In this document: positions 1-5,807 of the stretch, piece after piece
Layout of the letters: each line of letters starts with the position of its first letter
Numbering within the stretch: position 1 is the stretch's first letter
DNA from: an uncultured Burkholderiales bacterium
GTDB taxonomy: Bacteria > Pseudomonadota > Gammaproteobacteria > Burkholderiales > Burkholderiaceae_C
Length of the DNA stretch: 6,183 nt
Assembly (NCBI GenBank): GCA_903887655.1
Contig: CAISQQ010000078.1
Span: 1 to 6,183 of the forward strand
Direction: 5' to 3'
Translations under genes and position numbers: made by a program
The notes under the pieces: generated by a model
The model's database searches: none
Told to the model about the DNA's origin: nothing
Seen by the model: only the letters and a program-made list of their open reading frames with translations

Positions 1-92
1 CAACCAACACACCCGCAGATCAAGCACAAGAGGTGTTGACCAGCGCCATCAACAAGGCCAAGGACAAGCCGATCGCCCAAGCCCGGGACTGA
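1..92 (+). CDS. C-terminal end of an unidentified protein (5' partial)
   Basis: An open frame runs from the window edge to a TGA at 90-92 and gives 29 residues ending in NKAKDKPIAQARD. The visible tail is hydrophilic and rich in Lys, Asp, Ala and Gln, with no membrane segment and no motif I recognise. It lies in the same frame as the downstream chromate transporter gene, but a second in-frame stop at 141-143 separates them. The first half of a paired ChrA would be expected upstream of the next gene, yet this charged tail does not look like the hydrophobic end of such a protein. The identity is unknown. The call rests only on an open frame without stops and on position, so a chance open frame of this length is possible. 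Confidence 0.4.
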   Translation, partial: TNTPADQAQEVLTSAINKAKDKPIAQARD

Positions 93-158
93 GAACGTGC
101 TCGAGCCTTGAGATCAACCCCCACCGCCTTTTTCATTTTTTGACAAACCTTTCCCCCC

Positions 159-755
159 ATGAACTTGACACTTCCCGACTGGTTGGCCTTGTTTTTACAT
201 TTCTCAGTGGACTCCTTGCTGGCCGTGGGCGGCGCCATCAGCGCAGCGCCTGAGATGCACCGCTTCTTGGTGCAAGAGCACCATTGGCTCGATGATGCCA
301 CGTTCGCCAACTCCATCACCGTGGCCCAAGCCGCTCCTGGCCCCAATGTGTTGTTTGTGGCGGTCATGGGTCTCAATGTCGGGCTGGTGGCGAGTGGCGG
401 CTTGCTCTCGGGCTGGCAAGCCTTGGTCTATGGGCTGATGGCGGCCTTGGTTTGCACGATGGGGATGCTCTTGCCCTCCAGTGTCTTGACCTTGGTGATC
501 ACCAACTGGGCGCATCACAACCGCGAACTCACCGCCGTCAAGGCCTTCAAGGCCGGTGTCGCACCGATTGTGGTGGGGCTGCTGGTCTCCACGGGCTATG
601 TTTTAAACTCCCACTACAACCACTGGTCGCACGACTGGCCCTTGTGGCTGGTGGCGGCGATCAGTGCGCTGTTGGTGTGGAAAACCCAAATTCACTTGTT
701 GTGGCTTTTGGCCAGCGGCGCCATCTTGGGGGCCCTGGGCCTGTTGCAAGCATGA
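159..755 (+). CDS. chrA: Chromate transporter, short-chain ChrA family (CHR)
   Basis: This 198-residue inner-membrane protein has the length of one short-chain CHR-family half. CHR proteins export chromate or related oxyanions, and short ones normally work as pairs. The family signature AQAAPGPN is visible at residues 57-64, after an N-terminal hydrophobic stretch (about 8-30) containing SLLAVGGA. Further hydrophobic segments lie near 63-82, 86-116, 133-150 and 160-196. ATG 159 is the first start after an in-frame TGA at 141-143, but no Shine-Dalgarno sequence precedes it; the upstream bases are a C/T tract. The sequence resembles the second member of a CHR pair, so the partner should lie just upstream; the visible end of the upstream gene does not obviously match one. 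The family call is firm, but chromate as the real substrate is inferred from the family only. Confidence 0.9.
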   Translation: MNLTLPDWLALFLHFSVDSLLAVGGAISAAPEMHRFLVQEHHWLDDATFANSITVAQAAPGPNVLFVAVMGLNVGLVASGGLLSGWQALVYGLMAALVCTMGMLLPSSVLTLVITNWAHHNRELTAVKAFKAGVAPIVVGLLVSTGYVLNSHYNHWSHDWPLWLVAAISALLVWKTQIHLLWLLASGAILGALGLLQA

Positions 756-759
756 GGAG
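754..759 (+). promoter_or_regulatory. Ribosome binding site of the MFS gene, overlapping the chrA stop
   Basis: GAGGAG at 754-759 begins inside the chrA stop codon (TGA 753-755) and lies 9 bases before ATG 769. It is the clearest Shine-Dalgarno sequence in the window. It decides the MFS start against the longer open frame that begins at 664 inside chrA. The arrangement suggests that the two genes are translated in succession from one mRNA. Confidence 0.75.
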
Positions 760-768
760 TTGCACTCG

Positions 769-2082
769 ATGACCCAAACCACCCCACCCCAACCTCCATC
801 CGAGAGCCCAGCCTCGAGCACAGCCGAGCCCAAAGCCGTGCAGCACCAGTCGTTTGCCGCTTTACACACGCGCGGTTTTCAAGCACAGCTCGCCACCTTT
901 GTGCTCGCCATGATGGCCGACAACATCGAGCACGTGATCAGCTACTGGGTGATGTGGGAGAAGTTTCACTCGGCCGTGCTGGGCGGCTTTGCCGTGGTCT
1001 CGCACTGGTTGCCGTTCTTACTTTTTTCGCTGCCCGCGGGTGCCCTGGCCGAGCGCTTTGACCCCAGGCGTTTGATCCAAGTGGGCATGGCCATGTTCAT
1101 GGCAGCGTCCTTGGCTTGGGCCTATTTTTTCTACACCGATTCACTGCAGATGTGGCAAGCCATGGCTCTTTTGATACTGCACGGCTGCTCGGGTGTGCTG
1201 TGGCACACCTCAAGCCAAATGCTGCTCTATGACGTGGTGCCCGCCTCTCAACTGCCTAGCGCCATAAGGCTCTTGGCCACAGGACGCTATTTAAGCCTAT
1301 TGGTGGGGCCGGCGGTGGGAGGCGTCATCTTGATGACCTTGGGCGATCAAGCCGGCATGCTGCTCAACGCGTTTTTTTACTTGCCCAATTTTCTGTGGCT
1401 CATCAACGCCCCCTATGGCCCAAAGTTCAGGCTCGAGCCAGCGGCGACTCGACGTGCCATCAAGGGACTCCAAGACATCCTTCAAACGGGTCGAGATATC
1501 TCGGGCAATGTGACGATTTTGAGCATGTTGGTCTTGGCCGCAGCCGCCTCGTTTTTTGTGGGCAACAGCTACCAGGCTCAAATGCCAGGCTTTGTCCATG
1601 ATTTGGCACCGGGCAACCATGGTGTGGTCTACAGTGCGCTCTTGGCCGCGGACGCTTTGGGCGCCTTGATCGCGGGCTTGGTGCTCGAGGGCAAAGCCAT
1701 TTTCCCAACCACCCCCAAAGCCGCCCTCATCTTGGCTTGTCTGTGGTGCTTGGCCTTGGGCGGTTTTGCACTGACCGATCACTATGCGGTGGCGCTCGTG
1801 CTCTTGGTCTTTGCTGGATTTTTGGAGTTGTCCTTCAGTGCCATGACCCAAACCATTGTCCAGCTCAATGCACCCGTGCACATGAGGGGGCGGGTCATTG
1901 GCTTGTACAACATGTCAAGCCTGGGGATGCGAGCGGGCTCAGGCCTGGTGGTGGGCTTGAGCGGTGGGCTCATTGGCATTCACTACTCTTTGGCGGGTGC
2001 GAGTTTGTTGTTGATGGCCGTGGTGGCTTGGATTTACTTGGGGATGGTGCGCGCACACCTGTCTTTGACCCAAACCCCATAG
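769..2082 (+). CDS. Major facilitator superfamily transporter (MFS_3/EntS-like)
   Basis: The protein has 437 residues when started at ATG 769. The frame is open back to 664, but those extra 35 codons overlap chrA and encode a Cys/Trp-rich stretch unlike a protein N-terminus. Residues 1-38 are a Pro/Ser/Thr-rich cytoplasmic tail. About twelve hydrophobic segments follow, split by a loop around 216-248. The MFS loop 2-3 motif appears as GALAERFDPRR (91-101), and GPAVGGVIL lies at 180-188. The late segment MRGRVIGLYNMSSLGMRAGSG (372-392) is typical of the MFS_3 branch that includes the enterobactin exporter EntS. A proton-driven exporter is likely. The substrate cannot be read from sequence, and a link to chromate resistance would rest only on its place behind chrA. 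The stop codon sits in the first copy of an 11-bp tandem repeat. Confidence 0.88.
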   Translation: MTQTTPPQPPSESPASSTAEPKAVQHQSFAALHTRGFQAQLATFVLAMMADNIEHVISYWVMWEKFHSAVLGGFAVVSHWLPFLLFSLPAGALAERFDPRRLIQVGMAMFMAASLAWAYFFYTDSLQMWQAMALLILHGCSGVLWHTSSQMLLYDVVPASQLPSAIRLLATGRYLSLLVGPAVGGVILMTLGDQAGMLLNAFFYLPNFLWLINAPYGPKFRLEPAATRRAIKGLQDILQTGRDISGNVTILSMLVLAAAASFFVGNSYQAQMPGFVHDLAPGNHGVVYSALLAADALGALIAGLVLEGKAIFPTTPKAALILACLWCLALGGFALTDHYAVALVLLVFAGFLELSFSAMTQTIVQLNAPVHMRGRVIGLYNMSSLGMRAGSGLVVGLSGGLIGIHYSLAGASLLLMAVVAWIYLGMVRAHLSLTQTP

Positions 2083-2110
2083 CATCCCTATAGCATCCCT
2101 ATAGCATCCC
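2078..2110 (+). repeat. 11-bp tandem repeat, three copies, at the end of the MFS gene
   Basis: The unit YATAGCATCCC occurs three times back to back at 2078-2088, 2089-2099 and 2100-2110; the first copy starts with C and the others with T. The first copy contains the TAG stop of the MFS gene (2080-2082). Because 11 is not a multiple of 3, the TAGs at 2080, 2091 and 2102 fall in three different frames. It looks like a slippage-type minisatellite rather than a protein-binding array. Confidence 0.85.
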
Positions 2111-2238
2111 GATCGCCCCAAGATCAGTGCGGGCTCACCCAATCAATGCAAGGCTTGAAGGAGAAAAAAGCGTCTCGCAGGGTGCATTGAACGGCACCCA
2201 ACCAGCCAGAAAGCCAGCCAGCGCGATACTGAGACTGC
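2083..2238. other. Convergent intergenic region between the MFS gene and rlmB
   Basis: This 156-bp gap separates two converging genes. It holds the last two units of the 11-bp repeat, the terminator-like hairpin with its T-run, and a short run of CAGCCAG-like direct repeats near 2202-2221. A plus-strand open frame crosses it (from 2127), but that frame runs antisense through rlmB and has no recognisable protein character, so no gene is called. Confidence 0.6.
2164..2199 (-). terminator. Possible rho-independent terminator of rlmB
   Basis: Downstream of the rlmB stop on the minus strand, a perfect 6-bp stem GGGTGC/GCACCC with an 8-base loop (2180-2199) is followed by TTTTTT (complement of 2164-2169). 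The ten bases between stem and T-run make it non-canonical, although a very small GCG/CGC hairpin fits in that gap (complement of 2170-2178). On the plus strand the same stem has no T-run after it, so it would not serve the MFS gene in the usual way. Confidence 0.35.
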
Positions 2239-3006
2239 TCAAGACCCTGGGCTGGTCTTGGCGCGCCGTTGTCTCACGGTTTCATACAAACAAATGCCAC
2301 TGGCCACCGAGACATTCAAGCTCTCAACACCCCCAGCCATGGGCAAGGAGACCAGTTCATCACAGGTTTTTTGGGTCAACTGGCGCAACCCCGCCCCTTC
2401 GGCCCCCATCACCCACGCGGTGGCCCCCACATAGCTGGATTCATAAAGACTGCCCCTGGCGTCTTCGCTCGTGCCCACCACCCAGATATTGCGCTCTTTG
2501 AGCTCATTCAAGGTGCGCGCCAAATTGGTGACCATGAAATAAGGCACCGTCTCGGCAGCACCCGACGCCACCTTGGCCACACTGGCATTGATCCCCACCG
2601 CATGGTCTTTGGGTGCAATGATGGCATGCACACCGGCACCATCGGCCACACGCAAACACGCGCCCAAGTTGTGGGGGTCGGTCACCCCGTCCAACACCAA
2701 CAAAAGCGCTGGGGACGAGGCAGGCAGGTCATCGAGCAAGTCGTCCAAAGAGTGCGCCATGACAATCGGATTGACCAAGGCCACCACCCCTTGGTGACCG
2801 TGGTTGGCACACAGCTTAGATAGCCTCAAGCCATCGGCTTCAATGATGCGCACATTGGCCTCTTGCGCTTTGGCTAAAAAAGTGCGCATGCGCGCATCTC
2901 GGCGCGTGCCCTCAACATAAATCTCCACAATGGAGTCGGGCGTGGTTCTTAAACGAACCCCAACGGCGTGAAAGCCGTAAAGAACTTTGGGTTGTGCTGC
3001 ATTCAT
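2239..3006 (-). CDS. rlmB: 23S rRNA (guanosine-2'-O)-methyltransferase RlmB
   Basis: RlmB methylates the ribose of a conserved peptidyl-transferase-loop guanosine (G2251 in E. coli numbering), using S-adenosylmethionine, in the cytoplasm. The 255 residues match the usual length. The N-terminal region (about 6-78, from KVLYGFHAV) is the L30e-like SpoU substrate-binding domain. The SPOUT/TrmH catalytic domain follows with all three knot motifs: DPHNLGACLR (110-119), WVMGAEGAGL (198-207) and LPMAGGVESLNVSVASG (221-237). The Asn of motif 1, the Glu of motif 2 and the Ser/Asn of motif 3 are all present. The ATG at 3006 gives the typical family N-terminus; a weak GCGGG lies just before it. RlmB often follows rnr, but here an ABC ATPase gene lies upstream on the same strand, 114 bp away. 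Co-transcription is possible but not shown. Confidence 0.95.
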   Translation of the reverse strand: MNAAQPKVLYGFHAVGVRLRTTPDSIVEIYVEGTRRDARMRTFLAKAQEANVRIIEADGLRLSKLCANHGHQGVVALVNPIVMAHSLDDLLDDLPASSPALLLVLDGVTDPHNLGACLRVADGAGVHAIIAPKDHAVGINASVAKVASGAAETVPYFMVTNLARTLNELKERNIWVVGTSEDARGSLYESSYVGATAWVMGAEGAGLRQLTQKTCDELVSLPMAGGVESLNVSVASGICLYETVRQRRAKTSPGS

Positions 3007-3120
3007 GCCCGCTAGTATGACACGGTTCTCCAGTCAAACGGGCAGTAGCACCTCATCTCTTGAGTGCACCACCCTTGCGCGCTCATGTGCTCGATGTCTT
3101 CGAGCCACCCTCACGCTTGG
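3007..3120 (-). other. Spacer between ybbA and rlmB with two hairpins
   Basis: Two inverted repeats lie in this 114-bp gap. GCTCGA/TCGAGC with a 5-base loop (3089-3105) is perfect; a second stem of about 6 bp with one bulged base sits at 3048-3067. Neither has a T-run after it on the minus strand, so they are not standard terminators. A TTGACT hexamer (complement of 3032-3037) could be a -35 element for rlmB, but no good -10 lies at the right distance. Confidence 0.35.
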
Positions 3121-3789
3121 CTAGACCAAACACCCCGCTTTCAAGTGCAGTCTTCGCTCCATGCGGACGGCCAAGGCCTCGTCGTGGGTCACCAACACCA
3201 AGGTGGTGGCGAGTTCTTGGTTCATCTCCAGCATGAGCGCCATGATGCTTTGCCCAGTCGCATGATCGAGACTCCCGGTGGGCTCGTCGGCCATCAAGAT
3301 CGCGGGCTTGAGCACAAAAGCCCGCGCCAAGGCCACGCGTTGCTGCTCGCCGCCACTCAACACCTTGGGATAGTGGCCCAGCCGAGAGCCCAGTCCGACG
3401 CGCTCGAGCATCGCTTTGGCCTCGGTTTTGGCGTGGGTGTCGCCCATGAGCTCCAAGGGCAGCATCACATTCTCCAGTGCGCTCAGGTGCCCCAGGAGTT
3501 GAAAGCTTTGAAACACAAAACCCATGCGCCTGGCTCTGAGTTGCGCACGGGCATCCTCATCCAAGGCAAACAGATCTTGTTCGCCCCAAAACACCTGGCC
3601 AGAGCTCGGGGTATCAAGGCCCGCCATGATGGAGAGCAACGTGCTCTTGCCAGAACCCGAGGCCCCCACAATGGCCGCCGTCTCTTTGGGTGCGAGTGAA
3701 AAACTCACATCTTGCAAAATCGCCAACTCACCGGTGGCGTCAGCCACAGTCTTGCCCAGGTGTTCAACTCGGATCACAGCTTGCGTCAT
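3121..3789 (-). CDS. ybbA: ABC transporter ATP-binding protein, YbbA/LolD type
   Basis: This is a complete 222-residue nucleotide-binding subunit of the MacB/LolD/YbbA group. The motifs are Walker A GASGSGKST (42-50), Q-loop Gln94 (FVFQSFQLL), signature LSGGEQQR (144-151), Walker B ILMADEP with catalytic Glu169, D-loop SLD (173-175) and H-loop His202. All residues needed for ATP hydrolysis are present. It diverges from the TesA-like esterase gene, as E. coli ybbA does from tesA, which favours YbbA over LolD. The usual large permease partner, YbbP, is not beside it; rlmB occupies that position, so the partner must be elsewhere or absent. The ATG at 3789 has no Shine-Dalgarno sequence, and a T-rich tract precedes it. 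The ATPase call is near certain, the YbbA subtype likely, and the transported substrate unknown. Confidence 0.92.
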   Translation of the reverse strand: MTQAVIRVEHLGKTVADATGELAILQDVSFSLAPKETAAIVGASGSGKSTLLSIMAGLDTPSSGQVFWGEQDLFALDEDARAQLRARRMGFVFQSFQLLGHLSALENVMLPLELMGDTHAKTEAKAMLERVGLGSRLGHYPKVLSGGEQQRVALARAFVLKPAILMADEPTGSLDHATGQSIMALMLEMNQELATTLVLVTHDEALAVRMERRLHLKAGCLV

Positions 3790-3869
3790 AGTTTCATTAC
3801 AAAAAAAACAAAAAAATAAAGCCCACGGCTGACTTTTAACCAGTTTGCGCTAGACTTGAAAAACACTTT
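3790..3869. promoter_or_regulatory. Divergent promoter region with A-tract, ybbA / esterase
   Basis: Between the two divergent starts lies a strongly A-rich tract on the plus strand (3801-3820, interrupted once by C and once by T), in contrast to the GC-rich surroundings. Reading left (ybbA), a TGTAAT hexamer (complement of 3796-3801) matches the -10 consensus at five of six positions, but no -35 is recognisable. Reading right, a weaker sigma-70 candidate is listed separately. The A-tract may act as an UP-like or bent element. All of this is inferred from base composition and consensus matching. Confidence 0.45.
3829..3856 (+). promoter_or_regulatory. Candidate sigma-70 promoter for the esterase-mnmH pair
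   Basis: CTGACT (3829-3834) and TAGACT (3851-3856) each match the -35 and -10 consensus at four of six positions and are 16 bases apart. Transcription would begin near 3863, only a few bases before the TTG at 3870 and about 31 before the GTG at 3894. The elements are weak matches, so this is a suggestion only. Confidence 0.3.
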
Positions 3870-4586
3870 TTGTCATTCAACCGCACAACCACCGTGATCT
3901 CAACCGACTCATTGGCCCTAGGGCATCAAAGGCCTGCCAAAGCGCAGCTCCATCGCCGCGACTTTAACCGATTCCTCCTCGGGTCGGTGGCACTGGGCTC
4001 AACACCCTCGGTCACTTTGTTGGTTTTGGGGGACTCTTTGAGCGCCGAGTATGGTCTCGCGCGCGGCACCGGTTGGGTCGCCTTGATGCAAAGCAAACTC
4101 GCCAGCACTCACCCCACCGCCCAAGTGATCAACGCCAGCATCTCCGGGGACACCACCTCGGGCGGTCTCTCACGCCTGCCCCATTTGCTCAAGCTGCACA
4201 AACCCTTTGCCGTGGTGATCGAACTCGGTGCCAACGATGCTCTGCAAGGGCTCGATCTCAAAGTCACCCACAGCAACCTCGCTCAGATGGCCATCCTGGT
4301 CAAAGAGGCCCATGCCAAAACAGTGCTGGTGGGCACCCAAGTGCCCCCCAACTATGGGGTCGAATACAATCGTGCATTCATCCAAGTGTTTGTGCAAGTC
4401 GCCAAAGAGCAGCGCGTTGACTTGGTGCCCTCCTTGTTCTCAGCTTTGAGTGCACATTTGAAGTCCCTGCCTCCCCGAGAGGCTCAGCTCGACCAGTGGT
4501 TCCAAGCCGATCACCTGCATCCTTTGAAAGAGGCCCACCCCTACTTGCTTGAAGCGGTTTGGCCCGCCATTCAAAGAACTTTTTAA
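3870..4586 (+). CDS. tesA: TesA-like SGNH/GDSL esterase (arylesterase/lysophospholipase) with Tat-like N-terminus
   Basis: TesA-type enzymes hydrolyse acyl esters and thioesters (acyl-CoA, lysophospholipid, aryl esters) in the periplasm. Numbered from the TTG at 3870 (238 residues), all SGNH blocks are present: GDSLS with nucleophile Ser56, block II Gly93 in ISGDTTSGG, block III ELGAND with Asn122, and block V DHLHP with Asp214 and His217. The core starts at about residue 48. Before it, HRRDFNRFLLGSVALGS carries a twin-arginine pair (29-30), Phe at the usual place and a short hydrophobic stretch, which points to Tat export or membrane anchoring; no clear AxA cleavage site is seen. No ATG precedes the core. 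Candidate starts are TTG 3870, GTG 3894 and TTG 3912, none with a Shine-Dalgarno sequence, so the start is uncertain. It is divergent from ybbA and 21 bp ahead of mnmH, probably in one transcript. Confidence 0.88.
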   Translation: MSFNRTTTVISTDSLALGHQRPAKAQLHRRDFNRFLLGSVALGSTPSVTLLVLGDSLSAEYGLARGTGWVALMQSKLASTHPTAQVINASISGDTTSGGLSRLPHLLKLHKPFAVVIELGANDALQGLDLKVTHSNLAQMAILVKEAHAKTVLVGTQVPPNYGVEYNRAFIQVFVQVAKEQRVDLVPSLFSALSAHLKSLPPREAQLDQWFQADHLHPLKEAHPYLLEAVWPAIQRTF

Positions 4587-4607
4587 ACCACCCCCTTCAA
4601 CCCACCC

Positions 4608-5807
4608 GTGAGCGTTCACCTCATCACCCCTCAAGAGGCCTTTTTAAAGGACGCTCCCGCACCAAAGACCCGCTCCCGCAGCGCGTCTGAGCAAGAAACG
4701 GGCGAGCCCAAACAGCTGTCCAAAGCGCTGTCCAAAGCGCTCAGCAGTGATCAACCGCCCTCAAGAGGGCACTTTGATGCCATCATTGACGTGAGAAGCG
4801 AAGACGAGTTTGCCCTCGATCATTGGCCTGGCGCTGTGAACTGGCCAGTGCTCAACAACGCCGAGCGCGTCATTGTGGGCACTCTGTACAAACAAGTCAG
4901 CGCCTTTGAGGCCCAAAAGAAAGGCGCCGCCCTGGTCGCGGCCAACATTGCACGTCACATCGAAGCCCATGTCATGGATTTGCCCAAAAGTTGGCAGCCC
5001 TTGCTCTACTGCTGGAGAGGGGGCAAACGAAGTGGCTCCATCTCAGGGGTGCTGTCGCAAATCGGTTTTCGGGTGCATTTGCTCGAAGGCGGCTACAAGG
5101 CCTTTCGACAAGCCGTGGTGGAGGACATTCCCAAGCTCATCGAGCCCCTGCGCTTTGAGGTGATCGCTGGACCCACCGGTTGCGGCAAAACCAGGTTGCT
5201 GAGCAGCTTGAAGTCCCAAGGCGCCCAAGTCTTGGACCTCGAGGACTTGGCCAACCATCGCAGTTCGGTCCTGGGCTTCATCCCGGGCTCCCCCCAACCG
5301 AGTCAAAAACACTTTGACACGCTGGTGTGGCAAACGCTCAGGGGCTTTGATCCTTCTCGAGTGATCTTTGTGGAGTCCGAGAGCAAGAAAGTTGGCAATT
5401 TGAGCGTCCCAGTGGAGCTCATCGAAAAAATGCGCTCGAGCTCTTGCAGCCTGGTCGAGTTGAGCATGCCAGAGCGAGTCGCGCTGTTGATGGAGGATTA
5501 TGCGTTTTTGGTGCAAGACCCTGAGCTCTTCATCCACAAGCTCCAAGCCTTGGTGAACTTGCGCGGACGCGCTGTCATAGACGCTTGGTGCCAAGACACG
5601 CGACAAGGCCGAATCGAGGACGTGGTGCAAGAGCTGCTCACGCTTCACTACGACCCCACTTATTTGAGCTCCATGAAACGCAACTTCACTCGGCTCGACC
5701 AAGCCCGTCGGGTGAACCTCTTGCACCGTCACTCCTCCTCCATGCAAGAGGCAGCGCGGTTTTTGATCGAAGAGCTATCGGCTAATGAATCGACTCAGCA
5801 CCCGTGA
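4608..5807 (+). CDS. mnmH: tRNA 2-selenouridine synthase MnmH (SelU/YbbB)
   Basis: MnmH replaces the sulfur of 2-thiouridine at the wobble position 34 of tRNAs for Lys, Glu and Gln with selenium, using selenophosphate, through a geranylated intermediate. The 399 residues hold an N-terminal rhodanese domain (about 57-172) with IIDVRSEDEF (59-68) and catalytic Cys135 in YCWRGGKRSGS. A P-loop domain follows with Walker A GPTGCGKT (188-195), DLEDLANHRSSVLG (210-223) and ESESKKVG (256-263). HYDPTYLSSMKR (347-358) lies near the C-terminus. E. coli MnmH has about 364 residues; the extra length is mainly a low-complexity segment (about 13-55) before the rhodanese fold. GTG 4608 gives a plausible start but has no Shine-Dalgarno sequence. 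The gene lies 21 bp behind the esterase gene and its 3' end overlaps metC by 13 bp. SelD must be encoded elsewhere for function. Confidence 0.95.
   Translation: MSVHLITPQEAFLKDAPAPKTRSRSASEQETGEPKQLSKALSKALSSDQPPSRGHFDAIIDVRSEDEFALDHWPGAVNWPVLNNAERVIVGTLYKQVSAFEAQKKGAALVAANIARHIEAHVMDLPKSWQPLLYCWRGGKRSGSISGVLSQIGFRVHLLEGGYKAFRQAVVEDIPKLIEPLRFEVIAGPTGCGKTRLLSSLKSQGAQVLDLEDLANHRSSVLGFIPGSPQPSQKHFDTLVWQTLRGFDPSRVIFVESESKKVGNLSVPVELIEKMRSSSCSLVELSMPERVALLMEDYAFLVQDPELFIHKLQALVNLRGRAVIDAWCQDTRQGRIEDVVQELLTLHYDPTYLSSMKRNFTRLDQARRVNLLHRHSSSMQEAARFLIEELSANESTQHP
4716..4739 (+). repeat. 12-bp in-frame tandem repeat in mnmH
   Basis: CTGTCCAAAGCG occurs twice in a row (4716-4727 and 4728-4739) and is followed by a partial, diverged third unit beginning CTCAGC. 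Being a multiple of three, it preserves the frame and encodes LSKALSKALS (residues 37-46). It lies in the low-complexity segment ahead of the rhodanese domain, where a duplication is easily tolerated. Confidence 0.8.

Noticed and set aside
140..168. TTGACA at 140-145 as a -35 element for chrA
   Set aside because: A -10 at normal spacing would lie inside the coding sequence and the bases there do not resemble TATAAT.
664..768. A 35-codon extension of the MFS protein upstream of 769
   Set aside because: It overlaps chrA in another frame, encodes a Cys/Trp-rich stretch unlike a natural N-terminus, and the good GAGGAG site points to ATG 769.
1297..1881. Long minus-strand open frame opposite the MFS gene
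   Set aside because: It is a shadow of the MFS gene: Gln/His/Arg-rich, no domain motif, no ribosome binding site.
2127..2823. Plus-strand open frames through the intergenic gap and rlmB (2127-2501, 2269-2823)
   Set aside because: They are antisense to a clearly conserved rlmB and have shadow-type composition (His/Pro/Arg-rich). An AGGAG-like run near 2158 is not placed to start either.
3009..3037. TTGACT (complement of 3032-3037) as the rlmB -35 element
   Set aside because: At 17 bases the -10 would be TAGCGG, a poor match; the better CATACT is only 12 bases away.
3064..3699. Plus-strand 211-codon open frame opposite ybbA
   Set aside because: The minus strand carries every ABC ATPase motif in order; the plus frame is His/Gln-rich with no recognisable fold.
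5043..5747. Minus-strand 234-codon open frame opposite mnmH
   Set aside because: It is a shadow of the conserved P-loop domain of MnmH; no family resemblance or start signal.
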